DNA from: Pseudomonas sp. P5_109
Lineage (GTDB): Bacteria > Pseudomonadota > Gammaproteobacteria > Pseudomonadales > Pseudomonadaceae
Direction of reading: 5' to 3'
Assembly (NCBI RefSeq): GCF_034009455.1
Contig: NZ_CP125380.1
Span: 2,803,501-2,867,500 of the forward strand
Length of the DNA: 64,000 bases
Below, piece by piece: positions 33,465 to 41,101 of this stretch. Made by a program: the position numbers and the translations under genes. The stretch's first letter is position 1. Each line of letters begins with the position of its first letter. The notes below the pieces were generated by a model, which saw only the letters and a program-made list of their open reading frames with translations, did not search any database and was not told where the DNA came from.

Positions 33465-34953
33465 CATTGCATTGCGCTTCATCAATTCCGAGTTCCTGCC
33501 GCTGACCGATGGCCGCGTGCGCGAGGTGCTCGACCCGGCGACCCTGCAAGCGGTCGGGCAAGTCGGCGTGTGTGGCGATACCGATGTGCAAGCTGCCATC
33601 GACGCCGCCGCCGCCGCGCAAAAACAATGGCGCGTAGTGGATGCCAAAAGCCGCGCCGCGCGCCTGCATCAACTGGCCAATGCCATCGAACAGAACCTTG
33701 CCTGCAACCGTGAAGTGGCGCGCCTGATGACCCTGGAAATGGGCAAGCCGTTTCCCGAGGCCATGGGCGAGTTAGCCAACTGTGCGCCGATCTTTCGCTA
33801 CTACGCGGAAATGGCCCGGGACGATGCCGGCAAGGTCGCCGGTACCACGCAGATCGGTTCCTTCCAGCATGTGCGCTACGAGCCCTATGGCGTCAGCGTG
33901 CACATCATGCCGTTCAATTTTCCGATCCTGCTGATGTGCTGGACGGTCGCCGCGTCGCTGGCGGCGGGCAATGCCTGCATCATCAAGCCGGCGGAAGCCA
34001 CGACCCTGTGCACCCTCAAGTTCATGGAGCATTTCACCGCGCTGTTGCCGGGGCTGGTGTCCTGTGTGCCAGGCGATGCAGTCACCGCGCAGTTGCTGGT
34101 GCAGTCGGCGCAGACTCACGCGGTGGCCTTCACCGGCAGTGTCGCGGCGGGTAAAGCCGTGGCCGTGGCCTGCGCCGAACGGATGAAACCTTGTGTGATC
34201 GAGGCTGGTGGCAGCGATCCGCTGATCATCTCCAGGCACGCACCACTGGATGTCGCGGCGGCGGGTGCGGTGACGGCTGCGTTCCACCTCAGCGGGCAGA
34301 TCTGCACGTCGGCCGAGCGCTTCTATGTCGTCGACGAGGTCCATGACGAATTTGTCGCCAGGTTCGCCGAGCGTGCCCGTGCCTTGCGCATCGGTCATGG
34401 CCTGGAGCGCTCGGAGATCGGGCCGATGGTCAGCGAGGCGGCGCGCAACAAGGTCATGCGCCTGGTCGACGACGCCGTGGCCAAGGGCGCGAAAGTGGTG
34501 TGTGGCGGACGGATTCCACCCGGGCACAACGTCGGCTGGTTCTATGAACCGACCATCCTCACCGGCGTGACCGGCGACATGGCGATTCTTCAGGAAGAGT
34601 GCTTCGGCCCGGTGGCGGCGATCTGCCGTGTCAGCGATTTCGACGAGGCGGTGCGGTTGGCCAATGACTCGCCGTTCGGCCTTGGCGCCTCGCTGTTTTC
34701 CACCGATCTGGCCGAAGCCATGGAGGCTGCCGAGCGTCTGGAAGCGGGGATGGTCTGGGTCAACAATCCGCTGATCGACAACGATGCGTTGCCGTTCGGT
34801 GGCTGGAAAATGTCCGGCCTTGGGCGCGAGCTCGGGCGTCAGGGGCTGGAAGCGTTTCGCCGCTCGAAAATGGTCATCATCGACCACCAGCCGAAAATCC
34901 AGGACTGGTGGTATCCGTATGCCGACGACGTTTTCTATCGCGATCCGGCCTGA
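33445..34953 (+). CDS. Aldehyde dehydrogenase 1 (succinate-semialdehyde-dehydrogenase-like)
   Basis: A 502-residue NAD(P)-dependent dehydrogenase starting at ATG 33445, inside the end of the kinase gene. The catalytic Cys lies in HLSGQICTSAERFYVV and the general base Glu in CVIEAGGSDPLII. The cofactor-binding segments are HIMPFNFPILLM and FTGSVAAGKAVA, and the C-terminal FGGWKMSGLGRELG is the usual dimer strand. Proportions fit the succinate-semialdehyde group. It would oxidise an aldehyde such as that formed by the FAD oxidase of this cluster. It follows the kinase and precedes the fusion gene by 27 bp. Confidence 0.9.
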   Translation: MATFNTDIALRFINSEFLPLTDGRVREVLDPATLQAVGQVGVCGDTDVQAAIDAAAAAQKQWRVVDAKSRAARLHQLANAIEQNLACNREVARLMTLEMGKPFPEAMGELANCAPIFRYYAEMARDDAGKVAGTTQIGSFQHVRYEPYGVSVHIMPFNFPILLMCWTVAASLAAGNACIIKPAEATTLCTLKFMEHFTALLPGLVSCVPGDAVTAQLLVQSAQTHAVAFTGSVAAGKAVAVACAERMKPCVIEAGGSDPLIISRHAPLDVAAAGAVTAAFHLSGQICTSAERFYVVDEVHDEFVARFAERARALRIGHGLERSEIGPMVSEAARNKVMRLVDDAVAKGAKVVCGGRIPPGHNVGWFYEPTILTGVTGDMAILQEECFGPVAAICRVSDFDEAVRLANDSPFGLGASLFSTDLAEAMEAAERLEAGMVWVNNPLIDNDALPFGGWKMSGLGRELGRQGLEAFRRSKMVIIDHQPKIQDWWYPYADDVFYRDPA

Positions 34954-34980
34954 AGCCGGGATGCACACAGGAGGATCGCG

Positions 34981-37233
34981 ATGAGTGACAACATTGACTG
35001 GCCGACGCTGGCGGTGATTCTGGCGGCCGGGCAGGGCACGCGCATGCGTTCGCCGTTGCCCAAGGTCTTGCACCCGGTGGGCAGCCGGCCGCTGCTCGGC
35101 CATGTGCTGGCGGCGGTGGAGGCGGCGGGCATCGAGCAGCGAGCGGTGGTGTTGGGTGCCGGCGGCCATCTGGTGGCCGAGTACCTGGATCAGGTTGCAC
35201 CGACGGCACGGGTGTTTACCCAGCACGAGCAACTGGGCACGGCCCATGCGTTGCTGGCGGCACGGCCGGCACTGGAGGCTCACGAGCAGGGTTGTGTGCT
35301 GGTGCTGTTCGGCGATTCGCCGTTGATCACCGCGCAGACCTTGAACCGTTTGCGTCGGGCACTGATCGACGGCGCAGCGGTGGCGGTGGCGGGATTCCAC
35401 ACACAGCATCCGGGCCCTTACGGGCGCCTGCTGGTGGAGCGGGGGCGTTTACTGGCCATCCGCGAAGCCAAGGACGCCAGCCCGCAGGAGCTGGACATCA
35501 ACTTCTGCAACGGCGGCGTCATGGGCCTGCGCGCCGACACCTGCCTGTGGTTGCTCGATCGCATCGGCAACCGCAACGTCCAGGGCGAGTACTACCTCAC
35601 CGATGCGGTGGCGGTGGCCAACGAGGCGGGGCTGACCGTGACTGCCGTGGAAGTGGAGGAAGCCGACGTGCTCGGGGTCAATGACCGCGAGCAATTGCAG
35701 GCCGCCGAACAGCTGTACCAGCAGCGTCGGCAGCGCAGGATCAAGGAGTGTCCCTTGGGTGACTACCAACGGTTGTACATCGGCGGGGAGTGGGTCAGCC
35801 CGGTTCAACGCGGTGTTTTCGACACGCTCGATCCGAGTGACGAGTTGGTGCTGGCGCGGGTTGCCTCGGCGACAGCAGAGGATATCGACTTGGCGGTGAC
35901 AGCGGCGCGCATTGCGTTTGATGAGGGTGACTGGCCCCGTTGGTCCGGCGCGCAACGGGCACAGGTGCTGAGAAAGATCGCCGAGGGCATTCGTGTCCGT
36001 CAGGACGAATTGGCCGCCATCGAAGTGCGCGACAACGGCAAGCCGCTGCCGGAAGCGCTTTGGGACATCGCCGATACTGCCGGGTGCTTCGACTTCTATG
36101 CGGGGCTTGCCGAGCAGTCGGATCAACACAGTGAACGGTCGATCGAGGTGCCGGATGCGCGGTTCACCTCATCGGTGATCAAGGAACCGGTGGGTGTGGT
36201 CGCCGCGATCATCCCGTGGAATTTCCCGATGCTGATGGCCTCGTGGAAAGTTGCTCCGGCACTCGCGGCCGGTTGCACCGTTGTGCTCAAGCCCTCCGAA
36301 CTGACGCCGCTGACAGCCCTCGAACTGGCCGGCATTGCTGACAGGGCAGGGCTGCCGGCCGGGGTGCTGAATGTGGTCACGGGCTTGGGTCGCGAGGCGG
36401 GAGCGCCGCTGGCCGAACACCCGGATGTCGACAAGATCGCCTTCACCGGCAGCGTGCCGACCGGGCGCAAGATCATGCAGGCCGCCGCCAGCGAGATTAA
36501 AAACATCAGCCTGGAACTGGGCGGCAAATCGCCCTTCGTGATCTTTGCCGACAGTGATCTTGAGGCGGCGGTGGAATGGATTCTGTTCGGCATCTTCTGG
36601 AACCAGGGCCAGGTCTGTTCAGCCACTTCGCGGGTGCTGGTGGAACGCGGGTTGTACCCGGCGCTGCTGGAACGCCTGATTGTCGCGACCGAGCAGATCC
36701 GGATTGGCCAGGGTTTCGAAACGGGTGTGAAACTCGGGCCGCTGGTCAGCCAGGGGCAACTGGACAAGGTGCTGGCGGCCATTGCCGCCGGCCAGGCCGA
36801 GGGTGCGCGACTGGTTTCGGGCGGTGTGCGGCCGGGTTATCTGGAAAAGGGTTATTACCTGACGCCGGCGATTTTCGCCGATGTTCCCGAAGACAGCGCT
36901 TTGTGGCGTGAGGAGATTTTCGGACCGGTCGTGTGCCTGCGCGCCTTCGACACGGAAGCCGAAGCGCTGCACCAGGCCAATGACTCACCGTTCGGCCTGG
37001 CGGCGGCGGTCATGTCCCGGGATATCCCGCGCTGCGAACGGGTCGCTCGCGGCTTTCGCGCCGGCATTGTCTGGGTCAACTGCTCGCAGCCGACCTTCGT
37101 CGAAGCGCCGTGGGGCGGTTACAAGCAGAGCGGGATCGGTCGTGAGCTGGGCGAGTGGGGCTACAACAACTACCTGGAAACCAAGCAGATCACCCGCTAC
37201 AACGGCGAACCTTGGGGGTGGTATCTGAAGTGA
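34981..37233 (+). CDS. Fusion: GlmU-type nucleotidyltransferase + aldehyde dehydrogenase
   Basis: A 750-residue open frame from ATG 34981, preceded by AGGAGGATCGCG. Residues 1-255 match the uridylyltransferase domain of GlmU: LAAGQGTRMRSPLPKVLHPV, EQLGTAHALLAARP, LFGDSPLIT, DINFCNGGVMG and NVQGEYYLTDAVAVA. The left-handed beta-helix acetyltransferase domain of GlmU is absent. Residues from about 259 on form a complete aldehyde dehydrogenase: PWNFPMLMASWK, FTGSVPTGRKI, LELGGKSPFVIF (Glu) and FWNQGQVCSATSR (Cys), betaine-aldehyde-dehydrogenase-like. At the joint lies a ribosome binding site, AAGGAG at 35743, six bases before an in-frame TTG (35755). The second domain may therefore also be made alone (492 residues). 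The fusion couples sugar-nucleotide formation with aldehyde oxidation; I know of no described precedent. Confidence 0.85.
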   Translation: MSDNIDWPTLAVILAAGQGTRMRSPLPKVLHPVGSRPLLGHVLAAVEAAGIEQRAVVLGAGGHLVAEYLDQVAPTARVFTQHEQLGTAHALLAARPALEAHEQGCVLVLFGDSPLITAQTLNRLRRALIDGAAVAVAGFHTQHPGPYGRLLVERGRLLAIREAKDASPQELDINFCNGGVMGLRADTCLWLLDRIGNRNVQGEYYLTDAVAVANEAGLTVTAVEVEEADVLGVNDREQLQAAEQLYQQRRQRRIKECPLGDYQRLYIGGEWVSPVQRGVFDTLDPSDELVLARVASATAEDIDLAVTAARIAFDEGDWPRWSGAQRAQVLRKIAEGIRVRQDELAAIEVRDNGKPLPEALWDIADTAGCFDFYAGLAEQSDQHSERSIEVPDARFTSSVIKEPVGVVAAIIPWNFPMLMASWKVAPALAAGCTVVLKPSELTPLTALELAGIADRAGLPAGVLNVVTGLGREAGAPLAEHPDVDKIAFTGSVPTGRKIMQAAASEIKNISLELGGKSPFVIFADSDLEAAVEWILFGIFWNQGQVCSATSRVLVERGLYPALLERLIVATEQIRIGQGFETGVKLGPLVSQGQLDKVLAAIAAGQAEGARLVSGGVRPGYLEKGYYLTPAIFADVPEDSALWREEIFGPVVCLRAFDTEAEALHQANDSPFGLAAAVMSRDIPRCERVARGFRAGIVWVNCSQPTFVEAPWGGYKQSGIGRELGEWGYNNYLETKQITRYNGEPWGWYLK
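35743..35757 (+). promoter_or_regulatory. Internal ribosome binding site and TTG start at the fusion joint
   Basis: AAGGAG (35743-35748) lies six bases before TTG 35755, in frame with the aldehyde dehydrogenase half, whose N-terminus would read MGDYQRLYIGGEW, a normal beginning for that family. This looks like the former start of a separate gene that has lost the upstream stop codon, and it may still be used. Confidence 0.6.
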
Positions 37234-37302
37234 GCGCCAAACCGGCCGACCTCGAAACAGGGGGGGGGGCGTCACTCTATTTTCAGCGTGGACGCGGTTC
37301 CT

Positions 37303-38019
37303 TGTAGGAGCTGGCTTGCCAGCGATGGTGGTTAACGATGACGCGTGTGACCTGGATAAACGCGGCGCACTAGAGCCCATCGCCAGCAAGCCGGCTCCTA
37401 CAGTTTGGTGTTCAAATCATTTCGACTCGGACGCGGTCTTTTGTAGGAGCTGGCTTGCCAGCGATGGTGGTTAACGATGACGCGTACAAACTGGATAAAC
37501 GCGGCGCATTGGAGCCCATCGCCAGCAAGCCGGCTCCTACAGATTGGTGTTCACATCATTTCGACTCGTACGCGGTCCCCCTCGTACGAACTGGATAAAC
37601 GCGGCGCATTGGAGTCCATCGCCAGCAAGCCGGCTCCTACGGTTTGGTGTTCACATCATTTCGACTCGGACGCGGTCCCTTGTAGGCGCTGTCTTGCCAG
37701 CGATGGTCGTTAACGATGACGCGTACAAACTGGATAAACGCGGCGCATTGGAGCCCATCGCCAGCAAGCCGGCTCCTACAGATTGGTGTTCACATCATTT
37801 CGACTCGTACGCGGTCCCCCTCGTACGAACTGGATAAACGCAGCGCACTGGAGTCCATCGCCAGCAAGCCGGCTCCTACAGTTTGGCGTTCACATCATTT
37901 CGACCAGGACGCGGTCCCTTGTAGGAGCTGGCTTGCCAGCGATGGTCGTCAACGATGACGCGCATGAACCGGACAACCGCGGCGTACTAGAGTCCATCGC
38001 CAGCAAGCCGGCTCCTACG
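37303..38019. repeat. REP array with units of about 138 bp
   Basis: Units with TGTAGGAGCTGGCTTGCCAG...CGCCAGCAAGCCGGCTCCTACA begin at 37303 and 37441; two later units have lost the left head and read CCCTCGTACGAACTGG (near 37577 and 37816), and complete or near-complete units start near 37680 and 37919. The shared core is GATGACGCG...CTGGATAAACGCGGCGCA. The pattern of whole and half-deleted units repeating as a pair suggests duplication of a two-unit block. A run of ten G lies just before the array (37260-37269). Confidence 0.92.
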
Positions 38020-38180
38020 GTTTCCCGGGATTGCGTGAAGAACCAATTTTTTCCTGATTTGTGCGCCAATGGAACTGAAAACCATTCTGACACTCGAAGT
38101 CTTTACGGGCGAAGCGGGTGTCGTAATGGTGACGCATTCGCAATGAGCGCCCTGCATGGCTGTAAAGTCGGGAGGGTGGC

Positions 38181-38306
38181 ATGGAAGATCGCGCGATGTT
38201 CAAGTTCGTTGCAGGTTACCTGCTCGTATGCGCACTGCTGGCATGGGCGGTGGCCCAGGCGTCTCCGTGGATTGCCTCGCACCTGCTGCTGAGCTGGATT
38301 CTCTAG
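38181..38306 (+). CDS. Small membrane protein, 41 residues
   Basis: ATG 38181 is preceded by GGGAGG with five-base spacing, and the frame runs 41 codons to TAG 38304-38306. The protein has a charged start (MEDRAMFK), one strong hydrophobic helix (VAGYLLVCALLAWAVAQA) and a second hydrophobic tail ending LLLSWIL. It is a plausible single- or double-span small membrane protein. It lies between two REP blocks and beside a decayed gene fragment. No family is recognised. Confidence 0.5.
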   Translation: MEDRAMFKFVAGYLLVCALLAWAVAQASPWIASHLLLSWIL

Positions 38307-38411
38307 CGCCGCAAAACCCCTCGACGCCACATTCGAAAATTCCCCCTGCCTCTGCCCGCTAGCTTGCACCGTAAAGTTGCTGTCTTCTGTTTGCCCCACG
38401 TTCTCTGAACT

Positions 38412-38549
38412 CCGAAAAAGAACTCGAAAACCGAGCTTTTTGACGTGTTCAACGCCGGTGCCTCCGTGACCGACGGCAAGTACAAGGACTTCGTCACCTG
38501 CGACGGTCGTGACATGAGCGGCGAGGACTTCCTCTTTTCGCCCAAGTAC
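38412..38549 (+). pseudogene. Remnant resembling a TonB-dependent receptor
   Basis: After a TGA, the frame reads TPKKNSKTELFDVFNAGAS, then VTDGKYKDFVTCDGRDMSG and EDFLFSPKYS, before dissolving into REP sequence. The pattern of an aromatic strand, VTDGKYKDF, a Cys-containing loop and FSPKYS is what beta strands near the C-terminal half of TonB-dependent receptors look like. Only about 45 codons remain, with no start and no barrel end. It is probably the scar of a deleted receptor gene; identification is weak. Confidence 0.4.
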
Positions 38550-38800
38550 AGCTTGCCAGCGATGGTAAACCGGATAAACGCGGCGTACTGGAGTACATCG
38601 CCGGCAAGCCGGCTCCTACAGGTATTGCGTGTCTCGACCGGTACGCGGTCCCTGGTAGGAGCTGGCTTGCCAGCGATGGTCGTCAACGATAACGCGTATA
38701 AACCGGATAAACGCGGCGCACTGGAGTCCATCGCCAGCAAGCCAGCTCTTACGGGTATTGCGTGTTTCGACCAGGACGCGGTCCCTTGTAGGAGCTGCGA
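38548..38800. repeat. REP cluster
   Basis: Three partial units of the same family as the 37.3-38.0 kb array: a headless one from 38548, a full one from about 38655 (GTAGGAGCTGGCTTGCCAGC), and a half unit near 38788 (TGTAGGAGCTGCGATGCGGC) that changes into unrelated sequence. They separate the receptor remnant from the HlyD-like gene. Confidence 0.85.
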
Positions 38801-38875
38801 TGCGGCATCAGGCCGGTTCGCTGAACCGGCAACTGACCCAATTCAAGGATTGAGTCAGTTGCCGACGCTGCCGTA

Positions 38876-39835
38876 TCAGTGGAACGGAAAGATGTAGTTC
38901 ATCCAGGCGGCCATGCGCAGGAGGATCTTGCGCATCATCGCGATGTGATGGAAATGCTGGCTGTACAGCGCCGCCTGGCCGTAGGCCCCGCCCGGCATCT
39001 GGCCGGCGTACTGGGCATAGTCGGGATCGGTGATTTCAATGATCACTGGCACCCGGCCGGCCGGCGGTGAGCCGGTGAAGCCGATCAATGTGCCCGACGG
39101 TTGAATCTGGCCTTCGGCGATGACCGACACCACGGTTTTCACCTTGCCTTCAAACACCTTCCCGGGAATGCCGTCAAACGCGACTTCGGCCTCGTCGCCT
39201 TCGGTCAGGCGCAACAGGCTGTTCTGCCGCATCCACGCCGAGAAGTAATGCCCTTCGGCAGGAATGAACACCATTGACGGGCGCAGCGGCAATTTGGTCG
39301 CCATCATGCCCGGACGCAGCGAAACGTGGGTGACGAAGCCTTTGCTCGGCGCACGCACCGTGGTGTTGTCGAGTTCGTATTGCGCGTTGCCCAGTTGGGC
39401 AGTCAGGTCATCGCTGCGAGCGACCACCATATCCAGTTCCCGTTGGGTACTGAAATTACGCTTGATCAACTCGGTGATCCGCGCGCGATCGGCCTGGGCG
39501 GCAATCAGCTGTGCCTTGAGGGATTTGACCCGGTACTCGAAAGGCGCGGGGTCGATGCGAAACAGTACATCGCCTTTTTCCAGGGGCTGGTTGGTCTTCA
39601 CCGGCACGTCGATCACCTGGCCACTGACCACGGGGATCACCGGGACCGAGACGAAATAGGAACGCGCCACCTCGGAGTAGGGATGGTTGTAGTTCATGGT
39701 GAAAATCAGCGCACCGATGATCAGGATTCCGCCCAGCACCGCCGTGGGCACCGTCCATTTGTTCAGGGGGATGCGGAAGATCTTGAAGATGGCAACGCAG
39801 AGTGCCGCATACGTCAGTATGAGTAATAGATCCAT
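38876..39835 (-). CDS. yiaV: HlyD-family membrane-fusion protein, YiaV-like
   Basis: A 319-residue adaptor starting at ATG 39835. Two N-terminal hydrophobic segments (LLLILTYAALCVAIF and TAVLGGILIIGALIF) anchor it in the inner membrane. The periplasmic part has the lipoyl-like halves VPVIPVVSGQVIDVPVKTNQ and NTTVRAPSKGFVTHVSLRPG around a helical hairpin with RARITELIKRNFSTQREL. The distal beta-barrel region includes VAFDGIPGKVFEGKV. Its neighbour encodes a DUF3302 protein, the same pair as E. coli yiaV-yiaW, 3 bp apart. No transporter gene is adjacent; the pair's substrate is unknown. Confidence 0.85.
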   Translation of the reverse strand: MDLLLILTYAALCVAIFKIFRIPLNKWTVPTAVLGGILIIGALIFTMNYNHPYSEVARSYFVSVPVIPVVSGQVIDVPVKTNQPLEKGDVLFRIDPAPFEYRVKSLKAQLIAAQADRARITELIKRNFSTQRELDMVVARSDDLTAQLGNAQYELDNTTVRAPSKGFVTHVSLRPGMMATKLPLRPSMVFIPAEGHYFSAWMRQNSLLRLTEGDEAEVAFDGIPGKVFEGKVKTVVSVIAEGQIQPSGTLIGFTGSPPAGRVPVIIEITDPDYAQYAGQMPGGAYGQAALYSQHFHHIAMMRKILLRMAAWMNYIFPFH

Positions 39836-39838
39836 GGC

Positions 39839-40210
39839 TCAAAGGCCCTCGCCGAGATTGTCCGTTGGCAGCCTGCCCGGTGCCGTGCCCGCCGTCGCTT
39901 CGAGGCGCTCGATCCGGCCTTGCAGTTCGGCGACCTGTTGTTCGAGGTGAACCACATGGCTCTTGGGCGAATGCCCGTCACTGAACCCCCAGCCCCGGTC
40001 CTCTCGGTAGGCCATCGCCCAGATCCACAGGAACGGCCAGAGCGCGTGCAGGGTGAACAGGCTGACCCACCCGGTCGCGTGGATCGCATCCTGGTGGGGG
40101 TGGTTGCGGTGGACGGCAATTTCATAGGGGATGTCGTGGAGCAGGATGACCCCGTAGAACAGGACGAGCCCGACAAAGATCAGCAGGCCCAGTGCGAAGT
40201 AATCAAGCAT
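39839..40210 (-). CDS. yiaW: DUF3302 inner-membrane protein, YiaW-like
   Basis: A 123-residue protein starting at ATG 40210 (MLDYFALGLLIFVGLVLFYG). Two membrane helices are clear (residues 5-25 and about 50-70, SLFTLHALWPFLWIWAMAYR), linked by HDIPYEIAVHRNHPHQDAI, which is the family's conserved segment. A C-terminal coiled-coil-like tail (HLEQQVAELQGRIERLEA) probably faces the cytosol. It precedes the HlyD-like gene by 3 bp, so the two proteins likely form one membrane complex. Function unknown. Confidence 0.82.
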   Translation of the reverse strand: MLDYFALGLLIFVGLVLFYGVILLHDIPYEIAVHRNHPHQDAIHATGWVSLFTLHALWPFLWIWAMAYREDRGWGFSDGHSPKSHVVHLEQQVAELQGRIERLEATAGTAPGRLPTDNLGEGL

Positions 40211-40361
40211 GAATCGCTCCTCTAGAAGCAGGTAACGTGTGCGCATGAGTGTAGCCGTTCAATCTACACTTGACGGGGAAGCGCATCGCCAGTCCGGGCA
40301 ACCGGTGCCTGGCCGACGCGTCGGCCGGTATCGTGCGGGCAGACCCGGGGGAGGTGAATTC

Positions 40362-41024
40362 ATGACAGGCAATGATCAATTCGAGAGGGCGCCTGTACTG
40401 GATCCTGTCGAGCGCATTACCGAGGTGATCTTCGGCCTGCTGATGGCCATGACGTTCACCGGCACCATCAGCGTGGCCACGGCAGACCAGGCCGCCGAAC
40501 GCACGATGATGATCGCCGCGCTCGGTTGCAATCTCGCCTGGGGACTGGCCGATGCGGTCATGTACCTGTTGCGCGCACTGGTCGAGCGCACGCGCAGGAT
40601 CAAGTTGTACCTTGCCCTGCGCAATGGCACGGACGCCGCGGCCGGTCAGGCGCTCATTGCACAAGTATTGCCGTTGCAGTTCGCGACGGCGGCCGGCAGC
40701 GAAGGCCTGGAGCTGTTGCGCCGGCGGCTGCTCGAGCAGCCGCCCTTGCCGATCAGGGCCGGCCTGGGCTGGAACGACTTCAGGGGCGCCCTGGGTGTTT
40801 TCCTGTTGGTGGTGTGCTCGACCTTTCCGCTGGTGGTGCCGTTCATACTGCTCGACCAGACGGCACTCGCCATCCGCCTGTCCAACCTGGTCGGCCTCGT
40901 GGTGCTGTTCATCGCCGGCTGGCTGCTCGCCCGATACGCGGGCGCCACGCAGTGGCAGGGTGGGGTGATCATGGCCACCACGGGGGCCGTGCTGATCCTT
41001 GCGATCATTGCGCTGGGTGGCTGA
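40362..41024 (+). CDS. VIT/CCC1-family-like membrane transporter
   Basis: A 220-residue membrane protein starting at ATG 40362, preceded by GGGGGAGGTG; the longer frame to 40239 is not needed. It has an early helix with RITEVIFGLLMAMTFTGTI, then AALGCNLAWGLADAVMYLL, an inserted soluble stretch (residues 80-140), and three final hydrophobic segments. The EVIFGLLMAMTFTG and LAWGLADAVMYLL stretches resemble the first two helices of vacuolar-iron-transporter-type proteins. Metal specificity cannot be read from the sequence. It stands alone, divergent from the YiaW-like gene. Confidence 0.7.
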   Translation: MTGNDQFERAPVLDPVERITEVIFGLLMAMTFTGTISVATADQAAERTMMIAALGCNLAWGLADAVMYLLRALVERTRRIKLYLALRNGTDAAAGQALIAQVLPLQFATAAGSEGLELLRRRLLEQPPLPIRAGLGWNDFRGALGVFLLVVCSTFPLVVPFILLDQTALAIRLSNLVGLVVLFIAGWLLARYAGATQWQGGVIMATTGAVLILAIIALGG

Positions 41025-41101
41025 CACTCGGTCATAAATCAACACATTAAAGACTCGTTCTCATTTACAATTGCCCTTCCATTTACGTTGGGCAGCCCGG
41101 T

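Noticed and set aside
33772..35409. 545-codon minus-strand frame across the aldehyde dehydrogenase and nucleotidyltransferase genes
   Set aside because: Composition is Arg/His-rich without domains, and it crosses two well-supported plus-strand genes.
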